Of a stretch of DNA of 64,000 nucleotides, positions 17,094 through 36,067 are shown piece by piece. Position 1 is the stretch's first letter, and each line of letters starts with the position of its first letter. The stretch is from Mycolicibacter minnesotensis (GTDB taxonomy: Bacteria > Actinomycetota > Actinomycetes > Mycobacteriales > Mycobacteriaceae). Location: NCBI RefSeq assembly GCF_010731755.1, contig NZ_AP022589.1, positions 1,612,001-1,676,000 of the forward strand. The letters run 5' to 3'. The translations under genes were made by a program, and so were the position numbers. The notes under the pieces are model-generated. The model worked only from the letters and a program-made list of their open reading frames with translations, was not told where the DNA came from and did not search any database.

Positions 17094-20000
17094 CGCGCGA
17101 CCTGAAAGTGACCCGATGGGTGGCCGTCATCGCCGGCCTGGTGGGCTTCCTGTTGTCGGTGGCCACGCCGCTGCTGCCGGTGGTGCAGACCACCGCCACA
17201 CTGAACTGGCCGCAGCACGGCGAGCTGAGCAGCGTAACCGCGCCACTGATCTCGCAGACCCCGATCTCCATGACAGTGAAAGCGCCGTGCGCTCTGGTGC
17301 GCCAGTTGCCCGCCGAGGGCGGCACGCTGCTGGCGACCGCCCCCGCCAAGGGCAAGGACGCCGCACTGAACGGGCTGTTCATCACCGTCACCGAGAAACG
17401 GGTGGACGTCACCGACCGCAACGTGGTGCTGGCGACTGCCCCCCGCGCCAAGGTCGAGGGCCCCGGCTGCACCGACATCGAGGTCACGTCGTCGCACGCC
17501 GGAACCTTCGCCACCATCGGCGGGATCACGCAGCGCTACGGTTGGGCCGATCCCAACCTGCGCCCGCAGATCGTCGGCGTGTTCACCGATCTGGCCGGTC
17601 CCGCACCGGCCGGTCTGGCGTTGACCGCCGACATCGACACCCGGTTCTCCACCAAGCCGACGGCACTCAAGCGGGCCGCGATCTTCGCAGCCATTCTGGC
17701 CACCGTGATCGCGGTCCTGGCGCTGTGGCGACTGGACCGGCTCGACGGCCGACGGATGCACCGGTGGATCCCCAGCCGTTGGCGTTTCTTCTCCCTGGCC
17801 GATGTGGCCGTGGTGTTCGGGTTCGTGCTCTGGTACGTGATCGGTGCGAACTCCTCCGACGACGGCTACGTCCTCGGGATGGCGCGAGTCGCCGACCACG
17901 CCGGCTACATGAGCAACTACTTCCGCTGGTTCGGCAGCCCGGAAGATCCGTTCGGCTGGTACTACAACCTGCTGGCACTGATGACCCACGTCTCCGACGC
18001 CAGCATCTGGATCCGACTCCCGGATCTGGTCGCCGGGCTGGTCTGCTGGCTGCTGCTGAGCCGCGAGGTGCTGCCCCGGTTCGGTCCGGCGGTGGCGGCC
18101 AGCAAGCCCGCGCTGTGGGCGGCCGGGCTGGTGCTGCTGGCGGCATGGATGCCGTTCAACAACGGCCTGCGCCCCGAAGGGATCATCGCCGTCGGGGCGC
18201 TGATCACCTGGGTGCTGGTAGAACGGGCGATCATCTCCAGCCGGCTCACACCGGCGGCGTTGGCGATCATCTGCGCGGCCTTCACCCTGGGCATTCAACC
18301 GACCGGGCTGATCGCGGTGGCCGCACTGCTGGCCGGTGGACGGCCGCTGCTGCGGATCCTGGTGCGTCGCCACCAGATTCACGGCACGTGGCCGCTGGTG
18401 GCACCGCTGCTGGCCGCCAGCGCGGTGATCCTGACCGTGGTCTTCTCCGACCAGACCATCCGTACCGTGATGGAAGCCACCCGGGTGCGCACCGCGATCG
18501 GCCCCAGCCAGGCCTGGTACACCGAGAACCTGCGGTACTACTACCTGATCCTGCCGACCGTCGACGGCTCACTGTCGAGGCGGTTCGGATTCCTGATCTG
18601 CGCGCTGTGCCTGTTCACCGCGATGTTCATCATGTTGCGCCGCAAGCGCGTTCCCGGTGTAGCCAGCGGACCGGTGTGGCGCCTGATGGGCGTCATCCTG
18701 GCGACCATGTTCTCGCTGATGTTCGCGCCCACCAAGTGGGTGCACCACTTCGGGCTGTTCGCCGCGGTGGCCGGAGCCATGGCGGCACTGACCACGGTGC
18801 TGGTATCGCGACAAGTGGTGCGCTGGTCGAGAAACCGAATGGCGTTCGCCGCAGCGGTGCTGTTCATCCTGGCGTTGTGTTTCGCCACCACCAACGGCTG
18901 GTGGTACGTCTCCAGCTACGGGGTTCCGTTCAATGCCGACATGCCGCGGATCGGTGGGATCACCGTCAGCACAATTCTGTTCGCCCTGTTCGCCGTCACG
19001 GCCGGATGGGCGACCTGGCTGCACTTCGCGCCGCGGGACCGCGGTGAGGGGCGGCTGGCACGCGCCCTGACCGCCGCACCGATTCCGGTGGCGGCAGGCT
19101 TCATGGTCTGCGTATTTGTGGCGTCGATGGTGGCCGGGATCGTTCGTGAATACCCGACGTACTCCAACGGCCTGGCCAACGTGCGGGCGTTCGTCGGTGG
19201 CTGCGGGCTGGCCGACAACGTACTGGTGGAACCGGACCCCAATGACGGTGCCCTGACGCCGCTGCCGGGCGCGTACGGCGACCTCGGACCGCTGGGCGGT
19301 GTGGACCCGGTCGGTTTCACCGCCAGCGGAGTGCCGGAGAAGGTGGTGGCCGAATCGCTGCGGATGCCGATCACCCAGCCCGGCACCGACTACGACTGGG
19401 ATGCCCCCAAGAAACTGAAGAAGGCCGGCATCAACGGCTCGACCGTGCCGCTCCCCTACGGCCTGGATCCGGCCCGGATTCCGCTGGCGGGCAGCTACAG
19501 CACCGACGGCCAGCAGGAGAGTCGGCTGACGTCGGCGTGGTACGCGCTGCCGCCCGCCGATGCCGGCCACCCGCTGGTGGCGGTGACCGCGGCAGGCACG
19601 ATCGCCGGCAACAGTGTGCTCAAGGGCTACACCACCGGGCAGGATGTGCAGCTGGAGTACGGAGTTCCGGGGCCCGACGGCGTTCCGGTGGCCGCGGGTC
19701 GGCTGGTGCCCTACGACCTGTTCGGCGAGTGGCCCCGGATGTGGCGCAATCTGCGCTACCCGCGGGCACAGATTCCCGCGCAGGCTGTCGCGGTACGCAT
19801 TGTGGCCGTGGACAAGTCCTTGAACCCGCGGGACTGGATCGCGTTCACCCCCCCGCGCCTGCCCGAGGTGAAGACCATCCAGTCCTACATCGGCTCCGAC
19901 AAGCCGGTCCTGCTGGACTGGGCGGTGGGTCTGGCCTTCCCGTGTCAGCACCCGATGCTGCACGCCAACGGTGTCACCGAGGTACCGCAATACCGGATCA

Positions 20001-20254
20001 CCCCGGACTACAACGCCAAGAAGCAGGACACCGACACCTGGCAAGACGGGGTCAACGGCGGGTTGCTGGGCATCTCCGACATGTTGCTGCGCGCCCACGT
20101 TATGGCGACGTACCTCAACTACGACTGGGGCCGGGACTGGGGTTCGTTGCGTCAGTTCGACGTGATCACGCCCGCGACGCCCGCGGAGTTGGACCTGGGA
20201 ACCGCCACCCGATCCGGTTGGTGGTCGCCGGGCCAGATAAGGATCAAGGCGTGA
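17090..20254 (+). CDS. embB: Arabinosyltransferase EmbB
   Basis: 1054 residues (about 1098 in M. tuberculosis), starting at the ATG that overlaps the embA stop. An upstream open extension lies wholly inside embA and is not real. Same layout as Emb[17 protein letters not shown], a periplasmic domain, the catalytic-loop motif [13 protein letters not shown], and a C-terminal domain with AFPCQHP and [14 protein letters not shown]. Met264 in VLGMAR is the counterpart of M. tuberculosis Met306, whose replacement confers ethambutol resistance, so this copy has the wild-type residue. Its 3' end overlaps the convergent MFS gene by 11 bases. Confidence 0.96.
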   Translation: MTRDLKVTRWVAVIAGLVGFLLSVATPLLPVVQTTATLNWPQHGELSSVTAPLISQTPISMTVKAPCALVRQLPAEGGTLLATAPAKGKDAALNGLFITVTEKRVDVTDRNVVLATAPRAKVEGPGCTDIEVTSSHAGTFATIGGITQRYGWADPNLRPQIVGVFTDLAGPAPAGLALTADIDTRFSTKPTALKRAAIFAAILATVIAVLALWRLDRLDGRRMHRWIPSRWRFFSLADVAVVFGFVLWYVIGANSSDDGYVLGMARVADHAGYMSNYFRWFGSPEDPFGWYYNLLALMTHVSDASIWIRLPDLVAGLVCWLLLSREVLPRFGPAVAASKPALWAAGLVLLAAWMPFNNGLRPEGIIAVGALITWVLVERAIISSRLTPAALAIICAAFTLGIQPTGLIAVAALLAGGRPLLRILVRRHQIHGTWPLVAPLLAASAVILTVVFSDQTIRTVMEATRVRTAIGPSQAWYTENLRYYYLILPTVDGSLSRRFGFLICALCLFTAMFIMLRRKRVPGVASGPVWRLMGVILATMFSLMFAPTKWVHHFGLFAAVAGAMAALTTVLVSRQVVRWSRNRMAFAAAVLFILALCFATTNGWWYVSSYGVPFNADMPRIGGITVSTILFALFAVTAGWATWLHFAPRDRGEGRLARALTAAPIPVAAGFMVCVFVASMVAGIVREYPTYSNGLANVRAFVGGCGLADNVLVEPDPNDGALTPLPGAYGDLGPLGGVDPVGFTASGVPEKVVAESLRMPITQPGTDYDWDAPKKLKKAGINGSTVPLPYGLDPARIPLAGSYSTDGQQESRLTSAWYALPPADAGHPLVAVTAAGTIAGNSVLKGYTTGQDVQLEYGVPGPDGVPVAAGRLVPYDLFGEWPRMWRNLRYPRAQIPAQAVAVRIVAVDKSLNPRDWIAFTPPRLPEVKTIQSYIGSDKPVLLDWAVGLAFPCQHPMLHANGVTEVPQYRITPDYNAKKQDTDTWQDGVNGGLLGISDMLLRAHVMATYLNYDWGRDWGSLRQFDVITPATPAELDLGTATRSGWWSPGQIRIKA

Positions 20255-21680
20255 GTTCGCGGTCGTCGCGCGGGTCGGCCCGTGGCTGATTCGCGATGAC
20301 GGCCGCCAGCTCCCGTTCCAGTTCGCCTTGCTCTCCGGGGATGCCGGTGCCGCGCAGCGAATAGCCCAAGGTCTCGGGGAGGAAGCGCAGGGCGATCAAT
20401 CCGAGCACCGCCGCGGCCACCAGATAGGCAGCCGGAAAGAGCTGCCAACCGGTGTGCTCGATGACCGAATCGGCGACCACCGGCGCGGTGCCGCCGAACA
20501 CGGCGACGGCCGCATTGTCGGCCACGGCGAACCCTGCGTAGCGCACTTGAGTGGGAAACATCGCCGGAAAGGTCGCGGCCACCGTGGCCAGCGGTGCGGC
20601 GAACAGCACGCTGAGCACGGTGAAGCCCACCAGTGCGTATCCGAATCCCTGACCCATGAGCCAGTACATCGGCAGCGCCATGACGATGAAGCCGACTAAC
20701 GAGCCTCGCCATAGCGGCTTCCGGCCGATCCGATCCGACCAAGCACCCGCAAACGGGATGCAGGCCATCATGGCCAGCTCCCCGACCAGCACCACCGCGG
20801 TCCTACTAGGTTCGTCGAGCCCGGCCGAGGCATGCAGGTACGTCGGCTGGTAGGTCACCAAGGTGTAGTCAATGATGTTGAGCGCGACCAGCAGCGCGAA
20901 CGTGACGAGGATCGGCCGGGTGTAGTTGGTCAGCAGATCGACAAGTCGATCCCAGGCCGACCCTTTGATCGCATCGCAGGCGGCACACTCGGCGAACACC
21001 GGCGTCTCGGGCATCCTGGTGCGCAGCACCAGCCCCAGCACCCCCAACGGCAGGGCGAAGAGGAACGGAACACGCCAGCCCCAGGCCGTCATCTGCTCAT
21101 GGGTGAGCATCGCCTCCAGAGCCAGCACGACAGCGCTGCCAAGGACAAAGCCACCGACGGCACCGAACTCCAGGAAGCTGCCATAGAGGCCACGCTTGTC
21201 GTCGGGCGAACTTTCGGCCATAAAGGTTGCTGCGCCACCGTATTCACCGCCGGTGGAGAAACCCTGCACGACCCGCAGCGCGATCAGCAGGCCCGGCGCC
21301 CACCATCCCGCGGTGGCATAGCTGGGCAGCACGCCGATCAGGGTTGTTGCGACAGCGATCAGCGCGACGGTGGCCACCAGGACGGACTTTCGCCCGAACC
21401 GGTCACCGATCGGACCCCAGACCATGCCACCCAAGGGACGGAGCACGAACGAAACCGCGAATCCGAGCATGGTTCCGAGGTTGCCCAGCGTATCGGGGAA
21501 GAAGGCCTCGGTCAGATAGGTGGCCACCACGGCATAGACGCCGTAGTCATACCACTCGGTGGCATTGCCGATAGCCGACGCCGCAATTGCTTTGCGCAGC
21601 AGCCTTTTCTGTCGATCCGGAGCGGTATGTGGTTTCCGCGCGAGCGGCGCCGACGGCTTCGCCGGCAGCAGTAGACTCAT
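20244..21680 (-). CDS. MFS transporter, metabolite:H+ symporter (ProP-like) family
   Basis: 478 residues, twelve predicted membrane segments. Family signatures are ASAIGNATEWYDYGVY (MHS-type first helix), GDRFGRKSVL and SDRIGRKPLW (the two loop motifs), and RVVQGFSTGGEYGGAA. Relatives import osmolytes such as proline/betaine or organic acids; the substrate cannot be read here. It is convergent with embB and separated from the next minus-strand gene by about 210 bp. It has no obvious link to envelope synthesis. Confidence 0.9.
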   Translation of the reverse strand: MSLLLPAKPSAPLARKPHTAPDRQKRLLRKAIAASAIGNATEWYDYGVYAVVATYLTEAFFPDTLGNLGTMLGFAVSFVLRPLGGMVWGPIGDRFGRKSVLVATVALIAVATTLIGVLPSYATAGWWAPGLLIALRVVQGFSTGGEYGGAATFMAESSPDDKRGLYGSFLEFGAVGGFVLGSAVVLALEAMLTHEQMTAWGWRVPFLFALPLGVLGLVLRTRMPETPVFAECAACDAIKGSAWDRLVDLLTNYTRPILVTFALLVALNIIDYTLVTYQPTYLHASAGLDEPSRTAVVLVGELAMMACIPFAGAWSDRIGRKPLWRGSLVGFIVMALPMYWLMGQGFGYALVGFTVLSVLFAAPLATVAATFPAMFPTQVRYAGFAVADNAAVAVFGGTAPVVADSVIEHTGWQLFPAAYLVAAAVLGLIALRFLPETLGYSLRGTGIPGEQGELERELAAVIANQPRADPRDDRELTP

Positions 21681-21861
21681 CGCGCCTCGCCGCTAGGACA
21701 CATACCTGCCCCCTCGTCATACCCCTGACGATTCACACGGCCGTCCGGCAACCGCAATCACGTTACGGCCGGGCACAATTGGAACCCCAGAGGCCAGCCC
21801 ATCCTGGGATTGCCTGGGGTAAACGATAATTGGTTTGTGCCCGAAGTTACCGGTGTTGCTC

Positions 21862-21879
21862 AAGCGTTATGCAACGCTT
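21862..21879 (-). terminator. Small hairpin after the PE-PPE-domain hydrolase gene
   Basis: AAGCGTT-ATGC-AACGCTT is a perfect 7-bp stem with a 4-base loop, 13 bases past the hydrolase stop codon. Confidence 0.5.
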
Positions 21880-21891
21880 ACGCCGCCGAGA

Positions 21892-23184
21892 CTAGGCCGC
21901 GTCCGCCCAGTAAGCGGGATCCAGGTATTGGCCGACCAACGATTGCCACATCATGTTGGTCATACCGTTGAGCATGTCGTCCACCGACGGGTTGTCGCCC
22001 TCGGCGACGCCCGCGGCCGTCATAGCCGCAAGCAAGCCGTCCAGGGCGGGGTTGTCGAGAACCCCGACCTCCACATACGTCTGGGGGTCGAACAGATCGG
22101 TGACGAAAGCGCCGATGCCGCTCATCGCCGCCGAAAACAGCGCGTTGCTGACCTCGTTCCAGTCGAGGTCCGGCATCAGATTGCTCACCATCGTCGGCTG
22201 ATCCGCCGGGCCCTCGTTCCAGCCGTTCTCGATATTGCCGTAGCCCAGGTTCACCAGGATCCGCATGACCGGCTCCAGCAGGTCATAGATGGGCTTTCCG
22301 GTGATCGGGACGAACAGCAGGGGGTACAGCAGTGGAAGGTACTCACTGGGGATCATGTAGGAACTGATCATGCTGTCCGGGCTGGACTCCAGCAGGACGG
22401 CGTCCGCGATCTGCTCGGGAGTCAAGCCGAGGTAGGCAATGTGCTGGATAGCCATGCCCATGATGGCGTTCAGGCTGGAGATCGGGTTGAGGAAATATTG
22501 CGGGAAATCCGCGTAGCCGTCGTACTCCAAGGTGTAGATGTCGGTGGGATACAGATCATTCGGGGTCGGGTTACCGAGCGTGACATTTCCCTCGGCCAAG
22601 CTCTCAACGACCTCCGGGTAATCCGCGAATCCGACCAGCAGACCGCCGAGGGGGTTCGCCGAATCGCCGATCAGCACAAAGTGCACGGCCGAACTCGGCA
22701 CGCCGGCCTCGTAGAGCTGCTGCATCGCCAGTGTCGTCAGGGCGGCACTCTGCGAGTACCCGAAGACCGTCACCGGGTTGCCCTCGCCCGCTGCGCCTTC
22801 GTCGAGCAGGGCCAACACCCTGTCAGACAGGATCTGTGCACCCTTGGCCATGGACTCGTCCAGCAAGTAGGCCTCTTGCGGAGTGGTCAGCACCTCGAGC
22901 TGACCGTCGAATCCGTGCGGCTGCAGGAAGAGGTCGTTGACGGTTTCGGCGTATTGCTCACTCGGCGTGGGGAGCATGCTGGGGCCCATGATGAGCGCGA
23001 TGCCGGAGCTGGCCAGCGAGCCCGCGCCTGCCGAAGACAGCAGCACCTGGGCATGCTCGGGAGCCTTGGTCAACGACGTGACCTGCGGCGCGCCGCTGAT
23101 ACCGACGGCCACCACAACAGCGGCGAGAGCGGCACGAAAGCCGGTGTCAAAGTGGCTGGACCGCGCCGCACCTGCATCAAACAT
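21892..23184 (-). CDS. Secreted PE-PPE-domain serine hydrolase (no PE or PPE part)
   Basis: 430 residues from ATG 23184, chosen because GAGGAA lies 6-7 bases upstream; another ATG 11 codons earlier lacks a ribosome site. Residues about 15-35 form a signal or anchor helix (FRAALAAVVVAVGISGA). An alpha/beta-hydrolase PE-PPE domain follows, with the nucleophile elbow FGYSQS (Ser144) and the segments HFVLIGDSANPLGG and GYADFPQYFLNP. In other mycobacteria this domain usually sits behind PE or PPE modules and acts on acyl esters or cell-wall lipids. Here it has a plain signal peptide. The Asp and His of the triad were not assigned. The location beside mycolate genes may or may not be meaningful. 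Confidence 0.85.
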   Translation of the reverse strand: MFDAGAARSSHFDTGFRAALAAVVVAVGISGAPQVTSLTKAPEHAQVLLSSAGAGSLASSGIALIMGPSMLPTPSEQYAETVNDLFLQPHGFDGQLEVLTTPQEAYLLDESMAKGAQILSDRVLALLDEGAAGEGNPVTVFGYSQSAALTTLAMQQLYEAGVPSSAVHFVLIGDSANPLGGLLVGFADYPEVVESLAEGNVTLGNPTPNDLYPTDIYTLEYDGYADFPQYFLNPISSLNAIMGMAIQHIAYLGLTPEQIADAVLLESSPDSMISSYMIPSEYLPLLYPLLFVPITGKPIYDLLEPVMRILVNLGYGNIENGWNEGPADQPTMVSNLMPDLDWNEVSNALFSAAMSGIGAFVTDLFDPQTYVEVGVLDNPALDGLLAAMTAAGVAEGDNPSVDDMLNGMTNMMWQSLVGQYLDPAYWADAA

Positions 23185-23392
23185 CCAGAATTCCTCGCCA
23201 GACTCTCGAGGCCGCACAGATCTGCGGCATTGTTAATTTTGGATGATTTCAATCACACTCTGTTATGTCAAATTCAGGTTCACTAATCTGGAAACGCGCC
23301 CTCACCTGGGAAAAATGGAGCACACCACCAGAGTTAGGGACACCTAATTGTTCGGCGAACCTGAGTCAGGACTTAGCGCAGCTCAGCGGCGT

Positions 23393-30306
<6,914 letters not shown>

Positions 30307-30312
30307 CTGGGT

Positions 30313-32223
30313 TTAGACCTCGTCGGGGTAAGCGTTCGGGCCGGTGGTGCCGCTGCGCAGGCTGCCGTCCAGGTAGGCGGCCCGGCAGGCGCGGCGACCG
30401 ATCTTGCCACTGGACGTCCGCGGCACCGTGCCCGCAGACACCAGCAGCACGTCACGCACGGTCACGCCGTGGCGCACCGCGATCGCCGCCCGAATGTCAT
30501 CGGCGATGGGCTGGTATTCCAGCTTGTGAGCGCCCGGTGCCCGCTCGGCGACGATCACCAACTGCTCGGAGCTGTCTTCGGGGTCGAACTTCAGCCCGGA
30601 GTGCGGGTTGTCGAAGGCCGACTGCGGCAACTGGTTGGCCGGCACCGAGAACGCCGCGACATACCCCGCCCGCAGCGCCCGGCTCGCCTCCTGCGCGGAG
30701 TACTCCAGGTCCTGTGGGTAGTGGTTGCGGCCGTCGACAATCACCAGGTCCTTCACCCGACCGGTGATGTAGAGGTCGTCCTCGTAGTAGGCGCCGTAGT
30801 CACCGGTGCGCACCCAGAAGCCGTTCTCGTCGGAGCCCTCGGCCCGAGACGGGCTGGTACGCGACTTGAGCACGTTCTGGAACGTGTCGGCGGTCTCTTC
30901 CTCACGGTTCCAGTAGCCGATGCCCATGTTGTTGCCCTGCAACCAGATCTCGCCGATCTGGCCGTCGGGCAGCTCGGCGCCGGTCTCATAGTCGACGATG
31001 ATCGTCCACTGGTCGACGCTGATCCGCCCGGCCGACGCCTGCGCGACGGCGTTCGGGGCGTCCTCCGGCACCTCGACCAGACGGTTGGCGTTGTTGAGCG
31101 CCTCGCGGTCGACGTAGATGATCTTCGGCTTCTCGCCGATCGGGGTCGTGGACACGAACAGGGTGGCCTCGGCCAGACCGTAGGACGGCTTGATGGCCTC
31201 CTCGCGGAACCCGTAGGGCGCGAAGGCCTCGTTGAACTTGCGCAGGGACGCCGCGGACACCGGCTCACTGCCGTTGAGGATCGCCTTGACGTTGCTCAGG
31301 TCCAGCGGCGGCTCGCCCTCCTTGGGCAGGCCACGCGCCGCGGCATGCTCGAAGGCGAAGTTGGGGGCCGCCGAGTAGACCTCGCCGGTCTCCCCCTCCT
31401 TGCGGGCCAACTCCCGGATCCACCGGCCTGGCCGGCGCACAAAAGCGGCCGGGCTCATGAAGGTGAACTGCTGACCCATCACCGACGACAGCAGGATGGT
31501 GACCAGCCCCATGTCGTGGAAGAAAGGCAGCCAGCTGACGCCCCGGTCGCCCTCGCGGCCCTTGAGCGAGTCCAGCAGCTGCACGACGTTGGTGGGCAGG
31601 TTCAGGTGGCTGATCTTCACCCCGGTCGGGGTGCGGGTGGAGCCGGAGGTGTACTGCAGGTAGGCCACCTCGCTGCGGTCGGTATCGGGCATCACCCAAG
31701 TCGACCCCACCTCTGGCGGCAACGCGTCGACCGCGATGACCCGAGGCCTGGCGTTGGCCGGGCGGCTGCGGAAGAACTTGTTCACGCCTTCAGCGGAGTC
31801 GCTGGTGGTCAGTACCGCCGACGGAGTGCAGTCGTCGAGCACCGCGTGCAGCCGGCCCACGTGGCCCGGCTCGCCCGGGTCGAACAGCGGCACGGCGATG
31901 CGGCCGGCGTACATGATCCCGAAGAAGGACACCAGGTAGTCCAGGTTCTGCCCACACAGGATCGCCACCCGGTCACCCGGCTTGGTGACCTGTTGCAGCC
32001 GGGCACCGATCGCCCGGTTCCGCGCCCCGAAATCCGACCAGGAGATGTCGCGCTCGATGCCGTCACGCTCGGTGGAGAAGTCCAGGAACCGATACGCGAC
32101 CTTCTCGCCACGCAGACCAGCCCAGCGCTCGACGGTCCGCACCAGGTTGGCGTTGTCCGGGAACCGGATCTTGCCGTCCTTGACGAACGGGTTGTGGTAA
32201 CTGGCCTGTGTTGCCGGGGCCAT
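30313..32223 (-). CDS. fadD32: Long-chain fatty-acyl-AMP ligase FadD32
   Basis: 636 residues (637 in M. tuberculosis). It activates meromycolic acid as acyl-AMP and loads it on the N-terminal carrier domain of Pks13. Motifs are the P-loop [50 protein letters not shown] and the C-terminal [11 protein letters not shown]. The start at ATG 32223 (MAPATQ...) is chosen because AGGAGA lies about 6 bases before it; the frame is open 19 codons further up. It is first gene of the fadD32-pks13-accD4 operon. Confidence 0.96.
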   Translation of the reverse strand: MAPATQASYHNPFVKDGKIRFPDNANLVRTVERWAGLRGEKVAYRFLDFSTERDGIERDISWSDFGARNRAIGARLQQVTKPGDRVAILCGQNLDYLVSFFGIMYAGRIAVPLFDPGEPGHVGRLHAVLDDCTPSAVLTTSDSAEGVNKFFRSRPANARPRVIAVDALPPEVGSTWVMPDTDRSEVAYLQYTSGSTRTPTGVKISHLNLPTNVVQLLDSLKGREGDRGVSWLPFFHDMGLVTILLSSVMGQQFTFMSPAAFVRRPGRWIRELARKEGETGEVYSAAPNFAFEHAAARGLPKEGEPPLDLSNVKAILNGSEPVSAASLRKFNEAFAPYGFREEAIKPSYGLAEATLFVSTTPIGEKPKIIYVDREALNNANRLVEVPEDAPNAVAQASAGRISVDQWTIIVDYETGAELPDGQIGEIWLQGNNMGIGYWNREEETADTFQNVLKSRTSPSRAEGSDENGFWVRTGDYGAYYEDDLYITGRVKDLVIVDGRNHYPQDLEYSAQEASRALRAGYVAAFSVPANQLPQSAFDNPHSGLKFDPEDSSEQLVIVAERAPGAHKLEYQPIADDIRAAIAVRHGVTVRDVLLVSAGTVPRTSSGKIGRRACRAAYLDGSLRSGTTGPNAYPDEV

Positions 32224-32390
32224 GCAAAATCTCCTGTCGCGAACATACGTTTCAGTCAACTGCCGGGGCGCGTCGCGCATGGCGCGTTACATCGCGCGGC
32301 TCCGGGACCCACCGAATGGTAATGGGTTTCCCGTACCCGGCGACGCTCGCCGCCCTGCGACTACGGGCCGCTGCTCTTAAATTGTTCTTA

Positions 32391-32419
32391 ATGTTAGAGC
32401 CCGGTGCGGTCCAATCCAA
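32391..32419 (-). promoter_or_regulatory. Candidate promoter of the fadD32-pks13-accD4 operon
   Basis: On the minus strand TTGGAT (32414-32419) and TAACAT (32391-32396) are separated by exactly 17 bases in the A+T-rich part of the 290-bp gap upstream of fadD32. This would give a 5' UTR of about 160 bases. The gap also holds a perfect palindrome AGCTGG-TT-CCAGCT (32460-32473) of unknown role. Confidence 0.4.
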
Positions 32420-32516
32420 ATCAAACGGTACCGCGTGTGATGCCGATCTCGGGGTCACGAGCTGGTTCCAGCTTCGCCTCTCCTTCGTCGAGCCTCACTG
32501 AACCGCTCGTCGAACC

Positions 32517-33569
32517 TCAGCCGTGTGGCGGACGGGGCGCGTTGTCGATGAGTTCACGCGCCCAGTTCAGCGTCCACTGGGTTGCGGACAAGCCGTCCTG
32601 GCTCCAGACGTCGGTGGTGCCGTACAGCGCGTGCACCGGCTGAGCAGCACCGCCGGCCAGCGTTGACAGCGTCGCCGGCAGCTTGCCGACGCTGAACGCC
32701 TCCTGCGGGGCCGCGCAGACCAGGTCACCGACCGCGCAGATCTCATTGGTGCGCTTATCGAGGTCGCCGAAACCGCCCTCGCGCGCGCCGGTCATGGTCA
32801 ATCCCATCCCGGACAGGATCGGCAGCTCGTGCAGGGTCACCTCGGCGCCCTGACCGGGCGGAGACGGCGGGACGTCTACACCCACGCCAGTCTGACGGCG
32901 GCCGTCGGCGATCAGCGTGACGCCCAGCACCAGATCTTCGTCGACCGGTCCCTCCCAGTTGCCGATCTTGCTGGCCACGTCGCCGGCGATCACCGCGCCC
33001 TGCGAGAAGCCGACCAGCACATAGCTGGTCAGCGGGCACCGCTCATTCATCTCGGTCAGCGCCTTGATGGTGGCGCGGGTTCCTTCGGCGCGGCTGTCGT
33101 TGTAGCTCATCTGCTTGTCGGACGACAGCGGGTTATGGAACTGCGCGGTGTAGGGAACCGTGTAGGTCTGCACCCGGGCAGCGTCGAACTGCTGCGCAAT
33201 CGGACGGGTGACGGTGAGCAGCAGCGCGATCGGAAACTGGTTGGGGTCGAGCGGGTTGTCCGTCGGCGAGGTCTCCCAGGTGCCGGGCACCGACACCAGC
33301 TGCACGTCTGGGCAGCTGGCGTCCTGATAGGCCGGGCGTGGCTTCTTGGTCCGCGTCGGCACCGAGCTGGTGGACGGGCTACCCGCCCCAGGCTGCTCGG
33401 CGATCGGTGGCGTGGCCGGGCGGCGGATCCAGATCACCACCGCCACGATCACCAGCGCCACCACCAGAGCCATCGCTCCGGCGGCGATCCAGGCGAGGAC
33501 ACGCCTCCGGTTGGCTTGCGACTTGCGGGGCGACTTCCGGGGGGATTTCGCTGTCTTCTTCTTGGCCAT
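32517..33569 (-). CDS. Cutinase-like envelope lipase/thioesterase (Rv3802c ortholog)
   Basis: 350 residues from ATG 33569 (an 11-codon longer frame lacks support; AAGG precedes this ATG). A Lys/Arg-rich cytoplasmic N-terminus, one membrane anchor ([20 protein letters not shown]), a Pro/Thr-rich linker and a cutinase-type alpha/beta-hydrolase domain follow in order. The nucleophile is Ser189 in LVGFSQGAV. Conserved Cys pairs ([22 protein letters not shown]) suit disulfides of an exported enzyme. The M. tuberculosis counterpart is an essential phospholipase/thioesterase (Culp6). It lies just upstream of fadD32 on the same strand, consistent with mycolate metabolism. Confidence 0.93.
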   Translation of the reverse strand: MAKKKTAKSPRKSPRKSQANRRRVLAWIAAGAMALVVALVIVAVVIWIRRPATPPIAEQPGAGSPSTSSVPTRTKKPRPAYQDASCPDVQLVSVPGTWETSPTDNPLDPNQFPIALLLTVTRPIAQQFDAARVQTYTVPYTAQFHNPLSSDKQMSYNDSRAEGTRATIKALTEMNERCPLTSYVLVGFSQGAVIAGDVASKIGNWEGPVDEDLVLGVTLIADGRRQTGVGVDVPPSPPGQGAEVTLHELPILSGMGLTMTGAREGGFGDLDKRTNEICAVGDLVCAAPQEAFSVGKLPATLSTLAGGAAQPVHALYGTTDVWSQDGLSATQWTLNWARELIDNAPRPPHG

Positions 33570-33605
33570 GTCGCCTTTCACGGTACAGATCGGCGACGGC
33601 ACGCA

Positions 33606-33664
33606 TTGACTCTGCGTCCAGGGCTGGCCTTACTCGAACTTTCCCGCCCTGGGCGCAGAGTCAA
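33606..33664. repeat. 59-bp palindromic element, TTGACTCTGCG family (copy A)
   Basis: TTGACTCTGCG at one end and CGCAGAGTCAA at the other, with an inner CCAGGGC/GCCCTGG stem and an asymmetric core ACTCGAACTTT. It closely resembles the element at 45670-45727 in the opposite orientation. It lies between fbpD and the Rv3802c ortholog and may double as a transcript terminator or attenuator. Confidence 0.65.
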
Positions 33665-33739
33665 CGGCGAACTAGCTTGGCGCCGCCCTAGCGGATCGCT
33701 CGGCCCAAGCGCGATCCCGCTTCGCCCGGCTTCGCCGCG

Positions 33740-34633
33740 CTAGCGGATCGCGCCGACGATGTCGCCGGCCATTGCGCCCAGCTGCGACGACCACGAACCC
33801 CAGCCGTTGTCACCGGGCGAGAAGTCGAAGTGGCCGTTCTTGCCACGTACCTGGCGGTACTGAGCGTTGAAGAACCGGCCACTGCCGGCCGCCTGCGACG
33901 GGTCGCCGATCATCGCCGCCGGGTTGGAGGCGCCGCCCAGCGGGGCGTAGACCCAGACCCGGGTGTTGTTCTGCGCGAGCAGGGTGGCGTGCACGGTCGG
34001 GTCGTGCCACTTCCAGCGACCGAGCTGCGGCGCGCCCCACATGCCGTAGGGGTCGACGCCACCGAAGTTCTGCAGGCCCGCGGCGATCACGCCGCCCTCG
34101 GTGGTGTTGGCCGGCCCCAGGAAGCCCGACATCGACCCGGCGAAGCCGAACCGGTCGGGGTGGAAGGTGGCCAGCGCCACTGCCGCGTAACCACCCTGGG
34201 CCGCGCCGACCACCGCGTGCCCGCCCGGCGCCAGGCCCCGGTTGGCCGCCAGCCAGTCCGGCAGCTCACTGGACAGGAAGGTGTCCCACTGCTTGCTGCC
34301 GTCCTGCTCCCAGTTGGTGTACATGCTGTAGGCCCCACCGGCCGGCGCGACCACCGAGACGCCCTTGCCCGCCAAGGTGTTCATCGCGTTGCCCGCGGTC
34401 ACCCAGTTGCTCAGCTCGGGGTGCGCGTCGAACGCGTCGAGCAGGTACACCGCGTGCGGGCCCTGGTTCAGGAACGCCACCGGGATGTCCCGGCCCATCG
34501 ACGGCGACGGGACCATCAGGTTCTCGAACTGTGCGGCGTGCGCTCCCGGGCTCACGATGGTGCCCCCGCTCCACAACCCCAGCATCAGCACTCCGACGCA
34601 CAGCGCCCGCAGCAACTTCGACAGTCCGCTCAT
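33740..34633 (-). CDS. fbpD: Antigen 85-like non-catalytic protein MPT51/FbpD
   Basis: 297 residues (299 in M. tuberculosis). Start at ATG 34633, with GAGG upstream. A signal peptide (about 1-34, ending PGAHA) precedes an esterase-D/antigen-85 fold. The nucleophile position reads GAAQGGY instead of GxSxxG, so mycolyltransferase activity is not expected; this is the known property of MPT51, which may bind fibronectin or carbohydrate. It sits between fbpA and the Rv3802c ortholog on the same strand. A 12-bp copy of its last codons (CTAGCGGATCGC) recurs 52 bp beyond its stop. Confidence 0.94.
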   Translation of the reverse strand: MSGLSKLLRALCVGVLMLGLWSGGTIVSPGAHAAQFENLMVPSPSMGRDIPVAFLNQGPHAVYLLDAFDAHPELSNWVTAGNAMNTLAGKGVSVVAPAGGAYSMYTNWEQDGSKQWDTFLSSELPDWLAANRGLAPGGHAVVGAAQGGYAAVALATFHPDRFGFAGSMSGFLGPANTTEGGVIAAGLQNFGGVDPYGMWGAPQLGRWKWHDPTVHATLLAQNNTRVWVYAPLGGASNPAAMIGDPSQAAGSGRFFNAQYRQVRGKNGHFDFSPGDNGWGSWSSQLGAMAGDIVGAIR

Positions 34634-34744
34634 ATCCACCTCGTTCGTCGGCACAGATTCTCCGATGTTTCCACCCGCTGGTCACGCGCCCTGACCCCGG
34701 GAGGTAGTCAATCACACGGCGCTTGCGGGCAGGGCAGGAAATGA

Positions 34745-34778
34745 CTGACGGCGACGACCCGTAGGTCGCCGCCGTCAG
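34745..34778 (-). terminator. Hairpin terminator after fbpA
   Basis: CTGACGGCGACGACC pairs with GGTCGCCGCCGTCAG (14 of 15 positions) around a 4-base loop. It begins 20 bases after the fbpA stop and lies before fbpD. It probably terminates or attenuates read-through from fbpA. Confidence 0.6.
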
Positions 34779-34798
34779 CGGTAGATCTGTGTTCGGGA

Positions 34799-36067
<1,269 letters not shown>

